Part shown: one piece after another, positions 34,893-44,201 of the stretch
Layout: each line of letters begins with the position of its first letter
How positions within the stretch are numbered: position 1 is the stretch's first letter
From: Mycolicibacterium tusciae
Lineage (GTDB): Bacteria; Actinomycetota; Actinomycetes; Mycobacteriales; Mycobacteriaceae
Length of the DNA: 64,000 nucleotides
Direction: 5' to 3'
Assembly: GCF_002086795.1 (NCBI RefSeq)
Contig: NZ_MVIM01000009.1
Location: 1 to 64,000 of the forward strand
Program-made: the position numbers and the translations under genes
Notes under the pieces: generated by a model
The model's input: the letters and a program-made list of their open reading frames with translations, nothing else
Told to the model about the DNA's origin: nothing
Databases searched by the model: none

Positions 34893-35543
34893 CTATTCCT
34901 CGGGGCGGCGTTGGGATTGATCGAGTTTGGACACGAACACCGCCGCCTGGGTGCGGCGTTCCATGCCCAGCTTGGCCAGTAGCCGCGATACGTAGTTCTT
35001 GACCGTCTTCTCCGCCAGGAACATCCGGGCAGCGATCTGCTTGTTGGTCAGACCTTCGCCGAGCAAATCGAGCAGCACCCGCTCTTGGTCGCTGAGGCCC
35101 GCCAACGGATCGGACTTCTCCGCAGCTCCACGAAGTTTGGCCATCAGCGCTGCCGCAGCCCGGTTGTCCAGAAGTGAACGGCCGGCCCCGACCTCTTTGA
35201 TCGCCTGAGCGAGCTCCATGCCCTTGATGTCCTTGACGACGTACCCGCTCGCACCGGCCAATATCGCGTCCAACATCGCCTCGTCAGACGTGAACGACGT
35301 GAGCATCAGACAGCGTAGATCCGGTAGCCGAGACAGCAGATCGCGGCACAGTTCGATGCCGTTGCCATCGGGGAGCCGCACGTCGAGGACTGCGACATCA
35401 GGCTGGAGGGCGGGAATACGTGCCAGTGCCTGGGCCGCAGATCCGGCTTCACCGATCACCTCCAGCTCCGGATCGGCGCTCAACAGGTCGATCAGGCCGC
35501 GCCGGACGACTTCGTGGTCATCGACGAGAAAGACTTTCACCAT
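34893..35543 (-). CDS. dosR: Hypoxia/dormancy response regulator DosR (DevR)
   Basis: 216 aa, NarL/FixJ family, nearly identical in pattern to M. tuberculosis Dos[18 protein letters not shown], Asp8/Asp9 pocket, phospho-acceptor Asp54 ([19 protein letters not shown]), [18 protein letters not shown] and the C-terminal helix-turn-helix [35 protein letters not shown] including the DNA-contacting Lys-x2-Lys-Asn. It controls the promoters listed in this island. The upstream Acg-USP-dosR order resembles other mycobacteria, but no dosS sensor gene follows; the next gene is convergent. GGAGAGGGGA serves as ribosome-binding site. Confidence 0.97.
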   Translation of the reverse strand: MVKVFLVDDHEVVRRGLIDLLSADPELEVIGEAGSAAQALARIPALQPDVAVLDVRLPDGNGIELCRDLLSRLPDLRCLMLTSFTSDEAMLDAILAGASGYVVKDIKGMELAQAIKEVGAGRSLLDNRAAAALMAKLRGAAEKSDPLAGLSDQERVLLDLLGEGLTNKQIAARMFLAEKTVKNYVSRLLAKLGMERRTQAAVFVSKLDQSQRRPEE

Positions 35544-35582
35544 GTGAAGTCCCCTCTCCGGAATGGCAGCACGACGAAAGAA

Positions 35583-36452
35583 TCACAATACGGCGTGTGG
35601 TTGACAGATCAGGACCGAACAGCCTGCTTCGTGCAATGACGCGTAGCCGGGTGGCCCGACCAGATCCCTGATTCCGCGTGCGCGCTCACGACCGACGACC
35701 AGTAACCGGACTGAGTCGGCATGTTCCGTCAGGTAGTTGAGGGTGTTCCCGTGCACCACGATGGGCTCGACGTCGAGGTCGGGGTAGCGCTTCTTCCACT
35801 TCGCCAGTTGACGGTCGAGCTGCGCCTTGGCGCTCCTGTTGCCCTCGGCCACGGGGCGATTGTTGTAGACGTCGGTGAACCGAGTCTGCCAGCTGGTCAA
35901 CACCCGCAGCGGCGCCTCGCGTAGCCGTGCTTCCTCGGACGCATGCTGCAGGATGCGGTTGCCGACGGGTGACCCCTCGATCTCGGCAACCACCCAGTCG
36001 CCTCGCCGGGGGCGCGCGTCATGGTCGCGGACAATGGCTACGGGGCAATGGGCGGAGGCCGTGACTTCCGCGGCCGTGGAACCGATTCGGCCCTGTGCGC
36101 GGTGCCTCGAGCCCGTGTCTCCCAGGCACAGCATTGCGGCCGACGCGGACGCATCGATCAGCGCCCGGGCCGGCCGGGCCCGCAGGATCTCCATCTCGAT
36201 CTTGACGGGCTTCTCGGTCGATTCGACGGCTGCGACCGCATCGCGAACCGCTGTCTCTGCGGCGGCAAGGTCCCCCGCCGCATCATTCGGCTCAGAGGCG
36301 GAGGATTGGTCGGGGTCGATCGCATAGACGAGGCGTAACGGGATATCGCGACTCACGGCTTCGTCAACGGCCCACAGGGCGGCATCGAGTGCTGAGCGCG
36401 AACCGTCCAGGCCGACTACGACCGAGGCAGGCGAAAGAGTCAGGTCTCGCAT
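35583..36452 (-). CDS. Universal stress protein, Rv3134c-like, one ATP site
   Basis: 289 aa. ASVVVGLDGSRSALDAALWAVDEAVSRDIPLRLVYAIDP matches the start of Rv3134c, the gene before dosR in M. tuberculosis. The first domain keeps the ATP motif (GDTGSRHRAQGRIGS), while the second (VVGRERARGIRDLVGPPG) has lost it. GAAAGGAG precedes ATG 36452. It lies 39 bp upstream of dosR and 58 bp downstream of the nitroreductase, so all three form one operon. Confidence 0.9.
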   Translation of the reverse strand: MRDLTLSPASVVVGLDGSRSALDAALWAVDEAVSRDIPLRLVYAIDPDQSSASEPNDAAGDLAAAETAVRDAVAAVESTEKPVKIEMEILRARPARALIDASASAAMLCLGDTGSRHRAQGRIGSTAAEVTASAHCPVAIVRDHDARPRRGDWVVAEIEGSPVGNRILQHASEEARLREAPLRVLTSWQTRFTDVYNNRPVAEGNRSAKAQLDRQLAKWKKRYPDLDVEPIVVHGNTLNYLTEHADSVRLLVVGRERARGIRDLVGPPGYASLHEAGCSVLICQPHAVL

Positions 36453-36510
36453 GGTGGCTCCTTTCGCTTGGCGTACGGCGGGAGATTCAGAGGCAGAAGC
36501 CGCTATCGGG

Positions 36511-37503
36511 TCACAGATCCTTCGCTTGAACGTCGAAGACCTCGTCGATCGGACGCCGCGGCGTCGGCGGTGGCTTGTCGTCGATCTCCGGAGCTGATCC
36601 CACACGGATCAACACCTGGGGGGTGGTCGGCTGGTCGATCAACGATGCGACTATGTCCCGGCCCGGATAGAGCTCGGTGATATTTGTCAGCGTGCACGTG
36701 GCGAGAGCAGCCATCGTGGCCTCCAGCAATACGGCGGAGAGCATTTCGCCGCACTGGAGTACCGACGTGCGGTCAACGTCGTAGGTCGATAGCACGAGAA
36801 TCTTGGCACGGTCCCGGCCGACCTCGACGCGGCGAGCTGTGTCGTGGGTGGCTGGGAAGGTGCGTCCGACACCGACCCGGTCGCCCTCAGAAGGCGACAC
36901 CAGCGAGCTGTGGGGTATCCCGTCGGTCGCTTCAAATGGTCCTGTCCACCAGGATAATTCAGAGTGGTAGGACGAATCGTAGAGACGCAGCGATTCGGTG
37001 AGCCGAGCCGCGTTCGCCAGCTCGGCGCGTGATTCGTCGGCGATCACATCGAGGCGGACGGCATCGGAGGTGACGCTACGGCGCAACTGTGGTTCGGCCG
37101 TGGCCCAGTCTGGCGGCTCGGCGTAGGGGAGGCGATCCGACCGTCGCAGCAGTATCGCGTCGGCACGGCGGATGTGCCCCTCGGTGACGAACTCGATCGG
37201 GCTGAAATCGATCGACGCCAAATGCAAAGAGTTGTTGGGATTGGGATATCGGTCGACGTGGGAAGCCCACCCCGCCGCAGCCATGGCGACGCGAAAATGG
37301 TCGAGTACGGCGCCACAGCCGATGACGGCATCACGGCCGGTGTGGTCGGTCGAGTGCAGGACGCGTTTCTGGTCGAGGAACAGATGGACCGCTTTGCCTG
37401 CAGCGACCCAATGCCACGGTTGGCTGTTGTGCAGCGATGGGGCGCGGCATGCCAATTGCACTGCATCCTTGATCACTTGGGTGTCGACCATGGTGTCACG
37501 CAT
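36511..37503 (-). CDS. Acg-family nitroreductase-like protein (dosR operon)
   Basis: 330 aa. AVQLACRAPSLHNSQPWHW, RRSDRLPYAEPPDW and AVLLEATMAALATCTLTNITEL mark the Acg family. It is the first gene of the Acg-USP-dosR operon. ATG 37503 lies 7 nt after AAAGCT (37510-37515), which itself begins 37 nt after a DosR-like box, so a leaderless mRNA starting at this codon is predicted; ATG 37491 is a weaker alternative. Confidence 0.87.
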   Translation of the reverse strand: MRDTMVDTQVIKDAVQLACRAPSLHNSQPWHWVAAGKAVHLFLDQKRVLHSTDHTGRDAVIGCGAVLDHFRVAMAAAGWASHVDRYPNPNNSLHLASIDFSPIEFVTEGHIRRADAILLRRSDRLPYAEPPDWATAEPQLRRSVTSDAVRLDVIADESRAELANAARLTESLRLYDSSYHSELSWWTGPFEATDGIPHSSLVSPSEGDRVGVGRTFPATHDTARRVEVGRDRAKILVLSTYDVDRTSVLQCGEMLSAVLLEATMAALATCTLTNITELYPGRDIVASLIDQPTTPQVLIRVGSAPEIDDKPPPTPRRPIDEVFDVQAKDL

Positions 37504-37509
37504 GCTCTC

Positions 37510-37603
37510 AGCTTTGGATTTGGTTCCGCCCACAACCAGGGTCAATGGTCCTCAAGCCCGGGCCTTAGGACCCTGGCTGACTGGCCACAGCGGGATGAAC
37601 CAT
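37510..37603. promoter_or_regulatory. Divergent DosR-like promoter pair
   Basis: Two palindromes, GGGTCAATGGTCCT (37539-37552) and GGGCCTTAGGACCC (37560-37573), start 21 bp apart. Leftward, AAAGCT (37510-37515) begins 37 nt from the proximal box and serves the Acg-USP-dosR operon; rightward, AACCAT (37598-37603) begins 38 nt from the other and serves the kinase gene. Sharing of both boxes explains autoregulation of dosR. Confidence 0.7.
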
Positions 37604-37609
37604 CTGGGT

Positions 37610-39112
37610 ATGGATGGCATGACTGCCGAAATGAGCAGCGTCGAAGCTCCGTGGACGATCGCGGGCAATCTGGACGCCCAGGTGCGCGAGACGCATACGG
37701 GCGTGGTCGTCCTTCTTGGTGACAAGGCGTACAAGGCGAAGAAGCCGATCGCCACCGACTTCCTCGACTTCACCACCGCGAAACAGCGGGAGGTCGCCTG
37801 CGCGCACGAGGTCACACTCAACAGCAGGCTCGCCCCGGACAGCTACCTGGGGGTTGCGCACTTCGCCGGCCCGGGTGGTGGCCCTGCGGAACCGGTGGTC
37901 GTGATGCGGCGCTACGCCGACTCGACGCGCCTGGCATCGCTGGCCAGGAATGGTCGCCCGGTCCACGATCACCTCGAAGAGATCGCGGACAAGCTGGCGC
38001 GTTTCCACGCCGAGGCGCTGAGAAGCGCCGCGATCGACAGCTGCGGGACAGCCGGCGCAGTCTCAGCGCGATGGCGGCAAAATCTGGTCGAACTGCAGCG
38101 GTATGCGGACGCCGTGATTCCAGGCGAGTCGCTCAACGAGGTCGAACGGTTGTCAGCGCAATTCATCGCGGGCCGCGGCGACCTGTTCGCCGAGCGCCTC
38201 AGCAGCCGCCGAATCGTCGACGGGCACGCGGATCTGTTGGCCGACGACATCTTCTGCACACCAGGAGAAACGGCCATCCTCGACTGCCTCGAGTTCGACG
38301 ACAAACTGCGATATGTGGATTCCATCGACGACGCAGCGTTTCTCGCGATGGACCTTGAATTTCTCGGTCGCCATGACCTCGGCGAATTCTTTCTCGAAGC
38401 GTACTGTCGATCTGCTCGCGACCCCGCGCCGGAGGCACTCAAGCACGTCTATATCGCATACCGCGCACTGGTCCGCGCCAAGGTCGATTGTGTTCGCTTT
38501 GCCCAGGGGCATGCGGAGGCTTCCACCGATGCGCGTCGGCATATCGACATCGCACTACACCATCTGCGGGCCGGTACGGTTCAACTCATCGTCGTTGGGG
38601 GAGGTCCCGGTACCGGGAAGACAACTCTGTCACGTGGCCTGGCTGAACAGTGTGGGGCAGAGGTTATTTCGACCGATGAGGTGCGCCGTGAGCTCGAGCA
38701 GACCGGCGTCATCGCCGGAGCGATCGGTGTTCTGGACTCCGGTCTGTACACACCCGAAAACGTGAATGTCGTGTACGACGAGGTTCTTCGGCGGACGCGA
38801 ATGTTGTTGGGCCGTGGCGTGTCCGTGATCTTGGACGGGACTTGGCGCGATCCCGTGCATCGTGCCCGGGCCCGCCGATTAGCCCGCCAGACGCAATCGC
38901 CGATCGTGGAACTCACCTGCACCGTACCCCTCGACGAGGCCTCGGAGAGAATCGAGAACAGGGCTGTGACGTCCTCCGATGCAACGCCGGAGATCGCCAC
39001 CGCGATGGCAGAGCTCACCGGCGCTTCGAGCGACGGACATCCCATCGACACCTCACGTCCGCTCGCCGACTCGGTCGCCGAGGCCCGCCAAATCTGCTGT
39101 CTCGCGATTTGA
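37610..39112 (+). CDS. Rv2004c-like two-domain kinase (APH-like plus P-loop ATPase)
   Basis: 500 aa. Residues about 15-310 resemble an aminoglycoside-phosphotransferase/choline-kinase fold (VVLLGDKAYKAKKPI, RRIVDGHADLLADDI with an HxD-like loop, LDCLEFDDKLRY). A P-loop kinase domain follows, with GGGPGTGKTT near residue 330 and RARRLARQTQSPIVELTC. Rv2004c (DosR regulon, 498 aa) has this architecture; substrate unknown. ATG 37610 is chosen because it lies 7 nt after the AACCAT -10 and gives a family-like length; ATG 37595 and 37619 are alternatives. Confidence 0.85.
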   Translation: MDGMTAEMSSVEAPWTIAGNLDAQVRETHTGVVVLLGDKAYKAKKPIATDFLDFTTAKQREVACAHEVTLNSRLAPDSYLGVAHFAGPGGGPAEPVVVMRRYADSTRLASLARNGRPVHDHLEEIADKLARFHAEALRSAAIDSCGTAGAVSARWRQNLVELQRYADAVIPGESLNEVERLSAQFIAGRGDLFAERLSSRRIVDGHADLLADDIFCTPGETAILDCLEFDDKLRYVDSIDDAAFLAMDLEFLGRHDLGEFFLEAYCRSARDPAPEALKHVYIAYRALVRAKVDCVRFAQGHAEASTDARRHIDIALHHLRAGTVQLIVVGGGPGTGKTTLSRGLAEQCGAEVISTDEVRRELEQTGVIAGAIGVLDSGLYTPENVNVVYDEVLRRTRMLLGRGVSVILDGTWRDPVHRARARRLARQTQSPIVELTCTVPLDEASERIENRAVTSSDATPEIATAMAELTGASSDGHPIDTSRPLADSVAEARQICCLAI

Positions 39113-39142
39113 CGACGCTGACCGGAGAGAGGCGGAGATTCT

Positions 39143-40078
39143 ATGGAAGACAGTGTGAATCCTGTCGTCGTCGGAGTCGACGGCACGGACAATGCGATGC
39201 GCGCGGCCCGTTGGGCGGCGGGCGTCGCGCACAAACTGGGAGCCCCACTGCACATCGTGCATGCCAGGCCTTTCCCGGGTCACAATCCGTCAGATGTCAT
39301 TGCCGCTGTGCGGGCCTGCGAGATGTCCGCACAACAGGAAAGGGCCTCGGCCATTCTCGACGCTGCCGGCCGAGCCGTCCACGATGATCACCCCGACCTG
39401 CGTATCACCACCGCGCATGTGTCTGAAGCTGTCGATCGATTGCTGGTCGATTTGAGCCAGCATGCGAGGTTGGTCGTCTTGGGCTGTGACGATCTCTCGG
39501 TCGCCGAGGCTGTCCTGATCGGCTCGACCACCGTTGCGGTGGCGGCGAACTCGATGTGCCCGGTGGTCGCCTGGCGTGGAGAGGCGACGGCGCCCACTGG
39601 GCAGCCGATCGTCGTAGGCGTCAACGATGACGACCCGAGCCGGGTGGCGATCACGTCAGCCTTCGAGCTCGCCGACCGATTCGCGGTGAACATCGTCGCC
39701 GTCCATGCGTGGTCGACGCGCCGATCGGTCGGCGATGTCACTCTGCCTTTCATGATCGACTGGAATGCGGTCCACGCTGACCAGCGCGAGCACCTCGTGA
39801 ACGCATTGGCGCCGTGGACACTGCAATACCCAGAAGTCGACGTGCAGTACGTAGTTGATCAGGACAAGCCGAGTCGTGCTCTGCTGCATCACTCCGAAGG
39901 GGCGCAACTGGTGGTCATCGGCAGCCGTGGGCGCGGTCCGTTGGCGGGTGCGGTGTTGGGTTCGACCGGGCTCAACCTCCTCCACCACTCCTCGATCCCG
40001 ACGATGATCTGTCAATCAATGCGCGCACGCGGTGACATCCCATTCGAGCGTCAATCCAGAGAAAGAGCTCAAGGATGA
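39143..40078 (+). CDS. Universal stress protein, second-domain ATP site only
   Basis: 311 aa. The first domain has GCDDLSVAEAVLIGS, in which the second glycine of the ATP motif is replaced by aspartate; the second domain has an intact GSRGRGPLAGAVLGS. It is paralogous to the protein at 45168-46073, which shows the same substitution. It follows the Rv2004c-like gene by 30 bp and overlaps the next universal stress protein by 4 bp. GGAGAGAGGCGGAG lies upstream of ATG 39143. Confidence 0.88.
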   Translation: MEDSVNPVVVGVDGTDNAMRAARWAAGVAHKLGAPLHIVHARPFPGHNPSDVIAAVRACEMSAQQERASAILDAAGRAVHDDHPDLRITTAHVSEAVDRLLVDLSQHARLVVLGCDDLSVAEAVLIGSTTVAVAANSMCPVVAWRGEATAPTGQPIVVGVNDDDPSRVAITSAFELADRFAVNIVAVHAWSTRRSVGDVTLPFMIDWNAVHADQREHLVNALAPWTLQYPEVDVQYVVDQDKPSRALLHHSEGAQLVVIGSRGRGPLAGAVLGSTGLNLLHHSSIPTMICQSMRARGDIPFERQSRERAQG

Positions 40079-40896
40079 ACAATGCGGCGAAATTACCGGT
40101 GGTTGTCGGGATCGATGGCTCGAAACATGCTGTCCACGCGGCACTCTGGGCTGTCGACGAAGCGGTTGACCGCGAAGTACCGATGCTGCTGGCCTGCGTG
40201 GTGAACCCAGACGCCAAAGACGTCGAGCGCGAATACGCCTATGCCAGGCACGCCATACACGAGGCGTGGATCGCCGTTGAGGCCACCGGGGAGCCTGTCA
40301 AACTCGAGTCGACGATATTGCAGGGCGATGCGGTCGAACAACTCAGGGAGGCATCGCGATTGGGACAGCTAATCTGTGTCGGGTCGCGAGGGACGGACGA
40401 CTCATCACACGATGCGCGCGGATCGACCGCGGCGGCACTGGCGCAGGTCGCCTCCACCCCCGTGGCGATTGTCCGCCGCCGCCACCCCCACAAACCGTTG
40501 ACCGACCCTCTCTGGATTGTCGCCGCGGTGGACGAATCACCGGGAGGCAGCGCGGTGCTGCAAACGGCGATAAACGAAGCGACTCTGCGAAAAGCACCGG
40601 TGTTGGCGCTGACGCGATGGAGATCGGCGGTGACAACCGAGCCTGACGACAAGCGCGACGTGCGTACGCGGCTTGCCCAGTACCTCGCTGAGGCGAGGGA
40701 AGACGACGACGCAGACGTCCAAATTCATGCGCTGCCGATCTCGGATCACATCGCAGGTGTGCTGGCGCAGAGCGCCAACATCGACCAACTGGTCATCGTG
40801 GATGCGAACGATTCTGTACTGACATCCGAAGCCGTGGGTGCCGAGGCGCGAAAAGCGCTTCGGCACACCAACTGTTCTGTACTGGTTCTGCGCTGA
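40075..40896 (+). CDS. Universal stress protein, first-domain ATP site only
   Basis: 273 aa. Its first half has GSRGTDDSSHDARGS (motif intact), its second half (VIVDANDSVLTSEAVGAEAR) lacks it. It belongs with the Rv2624c/Rv3134c-like class. ATGA overlap with the upstream gene means it is translationally coupled to a protein with the opposite pattern, so the two could make a complementary hetero-complex. Confidence 0.87.
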   Translation: MNNAAKLPVVVGIDGSKHAVHAALWAVDEAVDREVPMLLACVVNPDAKDVEREYAYARHAIHEAWIAVEATGEPVKLESTILQGDAVEQLREASRLGQLICVGSRGTDDSSHDARGSTAAALAQVASTPVAIVRRRHPHKPLTDPLWIVAAVDESPGGSAVLQTAINEATLRKAPVLALTRWRSAVTTEPDDKRDVRTRLAQYLAEAREDDDADVQIHALPISDHIAGVLAQSANIDQLVIVDANDSVLTSEAVGAEARKALRHTNCSVLVLR

Positions 40897-41028
40897 CCGG
40901 CGAGGCGAATCCGGACGTGGACGAGATGACCAGAGGTACCGAGCGGGCGGTCGCCGAGTTGATGACGCTGTGCTGAGGCTCGTTGCCGATGCACGATTTG
41001 GTGGTGATGTACGAAAGGAGACGGTGTG

Positions 41029-41298
41029 ATGAAGGCAGAGGTCGGCGATTGGTTGGTGATGAAAGGCCTCACCATCGACCAACACGAACAGCGCGGACTG
41101 ATCACGGAGGTGCATTCCACTGACGGCTCACCCCCTTACGTGGTCCATTGGCTGGATAACGACCATGTGGCGACCGTGTTTCCGGGCCCTGACGCGTTGG
41201 TGGTGACGGCCGCGGAGCAGCGGGCGGCCGACGAGCGCGCCGAGCGGCGCATCACGGCGGTTCAGGCCGGCATCGATCGCCACGCCGAGAGCGAATAG
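41029..41298 (+). CDS. DUF1918 protein
   Basis: 89 aa. [49 protein letters not shown] is the DUF1918 beta domain; the last 25 residues are a charged helix. Function unknown; it may bind nucleic acid through an SH3-like barrel. GAAAGGAG precedes ATG 41029 (a GTG is 3 bp upstream). Its stop overlaps the next start by one base. Confidence 0.82.
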   Translation: MKAEVGDWLVMKGLTIDQHEQRGLITEVHSTDGSPPYVVHWLDNDHVATVFPGPDALVVTAAEQRAADERAERRITAVQAGIDRHAESE

Positions 41299-42152
41299 TG
41301 ACCGATTCGGGGATCGTCGTCGGCACCGACGGGTCACCGACGGCAGACGCGGCAATCCGCTGGGCCGCCGAGGATGCCGCGATCCGCAACGCTCACCTGA
41401 CCATCGTCCATGCGATGCCCCCTGTCGTAGGAACGTGGCTCGCCACGCCGGTGCCGCCGGGTGTCTTGGAGTGGGAGCATGAGAGCGGTCGACAACTCCT
41501 CGACGAGGCAACGGCTACGGCGAAAGCGGCTGCGGGCGACAGCCTCTCGGTATCGACGGAAGTATTGGTCTCCGGGGTAGTTCCGGCGCTGGTCCAGCTG
41601 TCACGAGATGCACAGCTGGTGGTCGTGGGCAGTCGAGGAAAAGGCATGCTCGCACGAACCGTGCTCGGCTCCGTGAGCATGGGGTTGGTGCATCATGCCC
41701 GCAGCCCCGTAGCGGTCATCCACGGCACAGAGCAACCCGCTGGCGATCAGCCAATTCTGTTGGGATTCGACGGCTCTCGCGCTACGGAATCAGCGACCGC
41801 GCTCGCCTTCGACGAAGCCTCCCGACGTGGTGTCGAGCTGGTGGCGCTGCATGCCTGGTGGGGTTCGGGGGCGTTCGAATTCTCGCTGGACTGGGATGAT
41901 CTGCGCTCCGAAGTGGAGGAATCCGTGGCGAAGCAGTTGGCGGGATGGCAAGAACGCTATCCACACGTACCTGTCCGACAAATTGTCGTCCGGGATCAGC
42001 CGGCACACCGACTCGTCGACCACTCGAGCTCCGCCCAGTTGATCGTGGTCGGCAGCCGCGGTACAGGAGGTTTCGCCAGCACCCTTCTGGGATCGGTGAG
42101 CACCGCGGTGGTGCAAGCAGCCCAGATCCCGGTGATCGTCGCGCGGTCGTAG
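41298..42152 (+). CDS. Universal stress protein, two domains, both ATP sites intact
   Basis: 284 aa, the shortest of the fully intact class. [15 protein letters not shown] and [15 protein letters not shown] are complete. [25 protein letters not shown] opens the protein with Thr-Asp-Gly in place of Val-Asp-Gly. It starts with GTG overlapping the previous stop codon (TAGTG), so it is coupled to the DUF1918 gene. Confidence 0.9.
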   Translation: MTDSGIVVGTDGSPTADAAIRWAAEDAAIRNAHLTIVHAMPPVVGTWLATPVPPGVLEWEHESGRQLLDEATATAKAAAGDSLSVSTEVLVSGVVPALVQLSRDAQLVVVGSRGKGMLARTVLGSVSMGLVHHARSPVAVIHGTEQPAGDQPILLGFDGSRATESATALAFDEASRRGVELVALHAWWGSGAFEFSLDWDDLRSEVEESVAKQLAGWQERYPHVPVRQIVVRDQPAHRLVDHSSSAQLIVVGSRGTGGFASTLLGSVSTAVVQAAQIPVIVARS

Positions 42153-42228
42153 CTCAGTTTGGACGTCCTACTTGCAGGTCACGATTCAGATGCCGCGTTG
42201 CGCTGACGTTCGGCCAAGAAGGTGATTT

Positions 42229-43167
42229 ATGACGAAAAGTTTCGTCAAGCAACGAGTCTCGTTCGATTCGGATGGGTCTGCCATTGCGGGTGTGCTGTAC
42301 CTGCCAGACGGGGATACCGCGAAATGGCCGTGTGTGGTGATGGCACACGGATTTTCTGGAACCATGGATTGGATTGTGCCTGAATTCGCCGACAGGTTCG
42401 CTGAAGGCGGATTGGCGGTCTTGATCTTTGACTACCGATGCTTGGGCGAGAGTGAAGGAGAACCACGACAGTGGATCGACGTCGGTCGCCAACGGGACGA
42501 CCTGCGACACGCCCTCGAGTTCGTGCGCTCACACAGGGACATCGATGCAAACCGAATTGCATTGTGGGGAACATCGCTTGGTGGGGGTCATGTGGTTCAA
42601 GTGGCTGCGGAGGACTCGCGAATTGCGGCTGTCGTCGCGAATGTGCCGGGTTTGGACCTGTTCACCGGACTCCGCGGGCGCCATATTCGCCCGGATGCGC
42701 GATCGAGCCCGTGGCAGATCGTGCTAGCCACAGGAAGCTTGCTGGCGGCAGCCATCCTCGATGCGGTCCGCGGCGCTGTCGGACGGGCACCCCACTACAT
42801 CGCCGTCTATGGACGCGCCGGACGAGCGGTTTTCAGCAATCCGGCCTTGGCCCCACTCTTCCGAGACGTCGAACTGAACGCGCCGTCGTGGCGCAACGAG
42901 GTGACGCCGCGGTTCTTCTTCCATGCACCCCGCTACCGGGACGGCACAATCGAGCGCATCACCGCGCCCCTGATGGTCACGGTGGCCCGCGATGACGAAG
43001 TGATTTCGACTGCCTTCGTCGTGGAGAAGGCTTCGAGGGCCCGGCGCCATGAGATCCGTGAATATCCGGTGACGCATTTCGACATGTACCACGGCTCTGT
43101 ACGGGACCAGGTGGCCGCCGACCAGCTGGCGTTCCTCCAATACCACTTGGGAAGCCAGCTTGTGTGA
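42229..43167 (+). CDS. Alpha/beta hydrolase
   Basis: 312 aa serine hydrolase. GTSLGGGH carries the nucleophile, ARDDEV the acid and THFDMYHG the histidine; GFSGTMD is the oxyanion loop. It resembles bacterial dipeptidyl-peptidase-like or dienelactone hydrolase proteins. Substrate unknown. It follows the universal stress protein gene by 76 bp and may be part of the same long transcript. Confidence 0.85.
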   Translation: MTKSFVKQRVSFDSDGSAIAGVLYLPDGDTAKWPCVVMAHGFSGTMDWIVPEFADRFAEGGLAVLIFDYRCLGESEGEPRQWIDVGRQRDDLRHALEFVRSHRDIDANRIALWGTSLGGGHVVQVAAEDSRIAAVVANVPGLDLFTGLRGRHIRPDARSSPWQIVLATGSLLAAAILDAVRGAVGRAPHYIAVYGRAGRAVFSNPALAPLFRDVELNAPSWRNEVTPRFFFHAPRYRDGTIERITAPLMVTVARDDEVISTAFVVEKASRARRHEIREYPVTHFDMYHGSVRDQVAADQLAFLQYHLGSQLV

Positions 43168-43201
43168 CAACCAGACTGCGCGAGGAGACTCTGTCGACAG
43201 C

Positions 43202-43245
43202 GGGACCAACGTCGCCTTATGCGTGACCGAAGACCCTCGTATCCG
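43202..43245 (+). promoter_or_regulatory. Weak DosR-like promoter for HPF gene
   Basis: GGGACCAACGTCGC (43202-43215) matches the left half of the box well but the right half poorly. TATCCG (43240-43245) begins 38 nt later but lacks the final T. The hibernation factor starts at 43274. Confidence 0.4.
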
Positions 43246-43273
43246 CACCGGCTTGCGGCGTATCAACGAGGAC

Positions 43274-44074
43274 ATGACGCACGAAGTTGATTCGCCATCT
43301 GTCGACGTCGACGTGACGACGCACGGCCTGCTTCCAGGCGCAGCCGATTACGCGCGGAGCAAGATCGGAGGGCTGGGCAAGTTCGCGCATCAACCCGTGT
43401 TGCACGCCCACGTGAAGCTGACACGGCACCGCGATCCTGCGATCTTCCGCCCGGTTGTCGCGCAGGCGAATCTCGACGTGCAGGGTCGGCTCGTCCGCGC
43501 GCAGGCCGAGGGGGTCACCGCGCGTGAAGCGATCGATCGACTGGCGGCGAGGCTGCGTCACCAACTCGGGCACGCCGCCGAACACTGGAAAGCGACTCGG
43601 GGCGCGATTCGGCCGACGGCCGCCTATCCATGGCAGCACGGCTCACGGCCGACTCGTCGGCCGAGCCACTTTCCCCGCCCGGCGGACGAACGTCGCGTCA
43701 TCCGACGCAAGTCATTCGCCATGGCGCCTTGCACGGTAGACGAGGCGGCCCTTGAAATGGACCTGCTGGACTACGACTTTCATCTGTTCAACGAGAAGGG
43801 TTCCGGGATCGCCGGTGTCCTCTACCGCGCTGGCCCGACCGGGTATCGCCTGGCGCAGGTGGCGCCAGCCTCACCAGACGGACTGACCCCTTACGAGCTG
43901 CCTCTGACGATCAGTCCGCATCCGGCTCCGTGCATCACCGTCGAGCAGGCCGCCGAGCGTCTCGGACTCCTCGGACTGCCATTTCTGTTCTTCATCGAGG
44001 CTCGCCAAGGCCGTGCGGCCGTGCTCTACGTCCGCTGCGACGGGCATTACGGGTTGATCACTCCGGCCGGTTAG
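43274..44074 (+). CDS. Ribosome hibernation factor, Rv0079-like
   Basis: 266 aa. Residues 1-105 are an HPF/RaiA domain (ADYARSKIGGLGKFA, HAHVKLTRHRDPA, QANLDVQGRLVRAQAEGVTAREAIDRLAARLRHQL). Two copies of the C-terminal HPF dimerisation domain follow (EMDLLDYDFHLFNEKGSG, then ITVEQAAERLGLLGLPFLFFI). Rv0079 is a DosR-regulon translation inhibitor with a similar layout. It should stabilise inactive ribosomes in hypoxia. ATG 43274 is used; a TTG at 43160 would overlap the hydrolase gene. Confidence 0.85.
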   Translation: MTHEVDSPSVDVDVTTHGLLPGAADYARSKIGGLGKFAHQPVLHAHVKLTRHRDPAIFRPVVAQANLDVQGRLVRAQAEGVTAREAIDRLAARLRHQLGHAAEHWKATRGAIRPTAAYPWQHGSRPTRRPSHFPRPADERRVIRRKSFAMAPCTVDEAALEMDLLDYDFHLFNEKGSGIAGVLYRAGPTGYRLAQVAPASPDGLTPYELPLTISPHPAPCITVEQAAERLGLLGLPFLFFIEARQGRAAVLYVRCDGHYGLITPAG

Positions 44075-44105
44075 CGCCTGGGTGGGGATCCGATTCCTGC
44101 TTCGA

Positions 44106-44169
44106 GGGCCAAATGGCCGATTCTCCGGGACCAACGCCTCCTGCCGGGGGCACGCGATGTTCGTAGCGT
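44106..44169 (+). promoter_or_regulatory. Tandem DosR-like promoter
   Basis: GGGCCAAATGGCCG (44106-44119) and GGGACCAACGCCTC (44127-44140) start 21 bp apart; TAGCGT (44164-44169) begins 37 nt after the first base of the proximal box. The gene starts at 44202 after AGGGAGGA. Confidence 0.72.
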
Positions 44170-44201
44170 CATCTATGTTCGCCGATCGCTAGGGAGGACG
44201 A

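Noticed and set aside
37172-37609. Long N-terminal extension of the Rv2004c-like kinase
   Set aside because: It overlaps the divergent nitroreductase and both DosR-like boxes; no kinase residues occur in it.
41960-42228. TTTGGACGTCCTAC as another DosR box
   Set aside because: Only half matches and no hexamer sits 37-38 nt from it.
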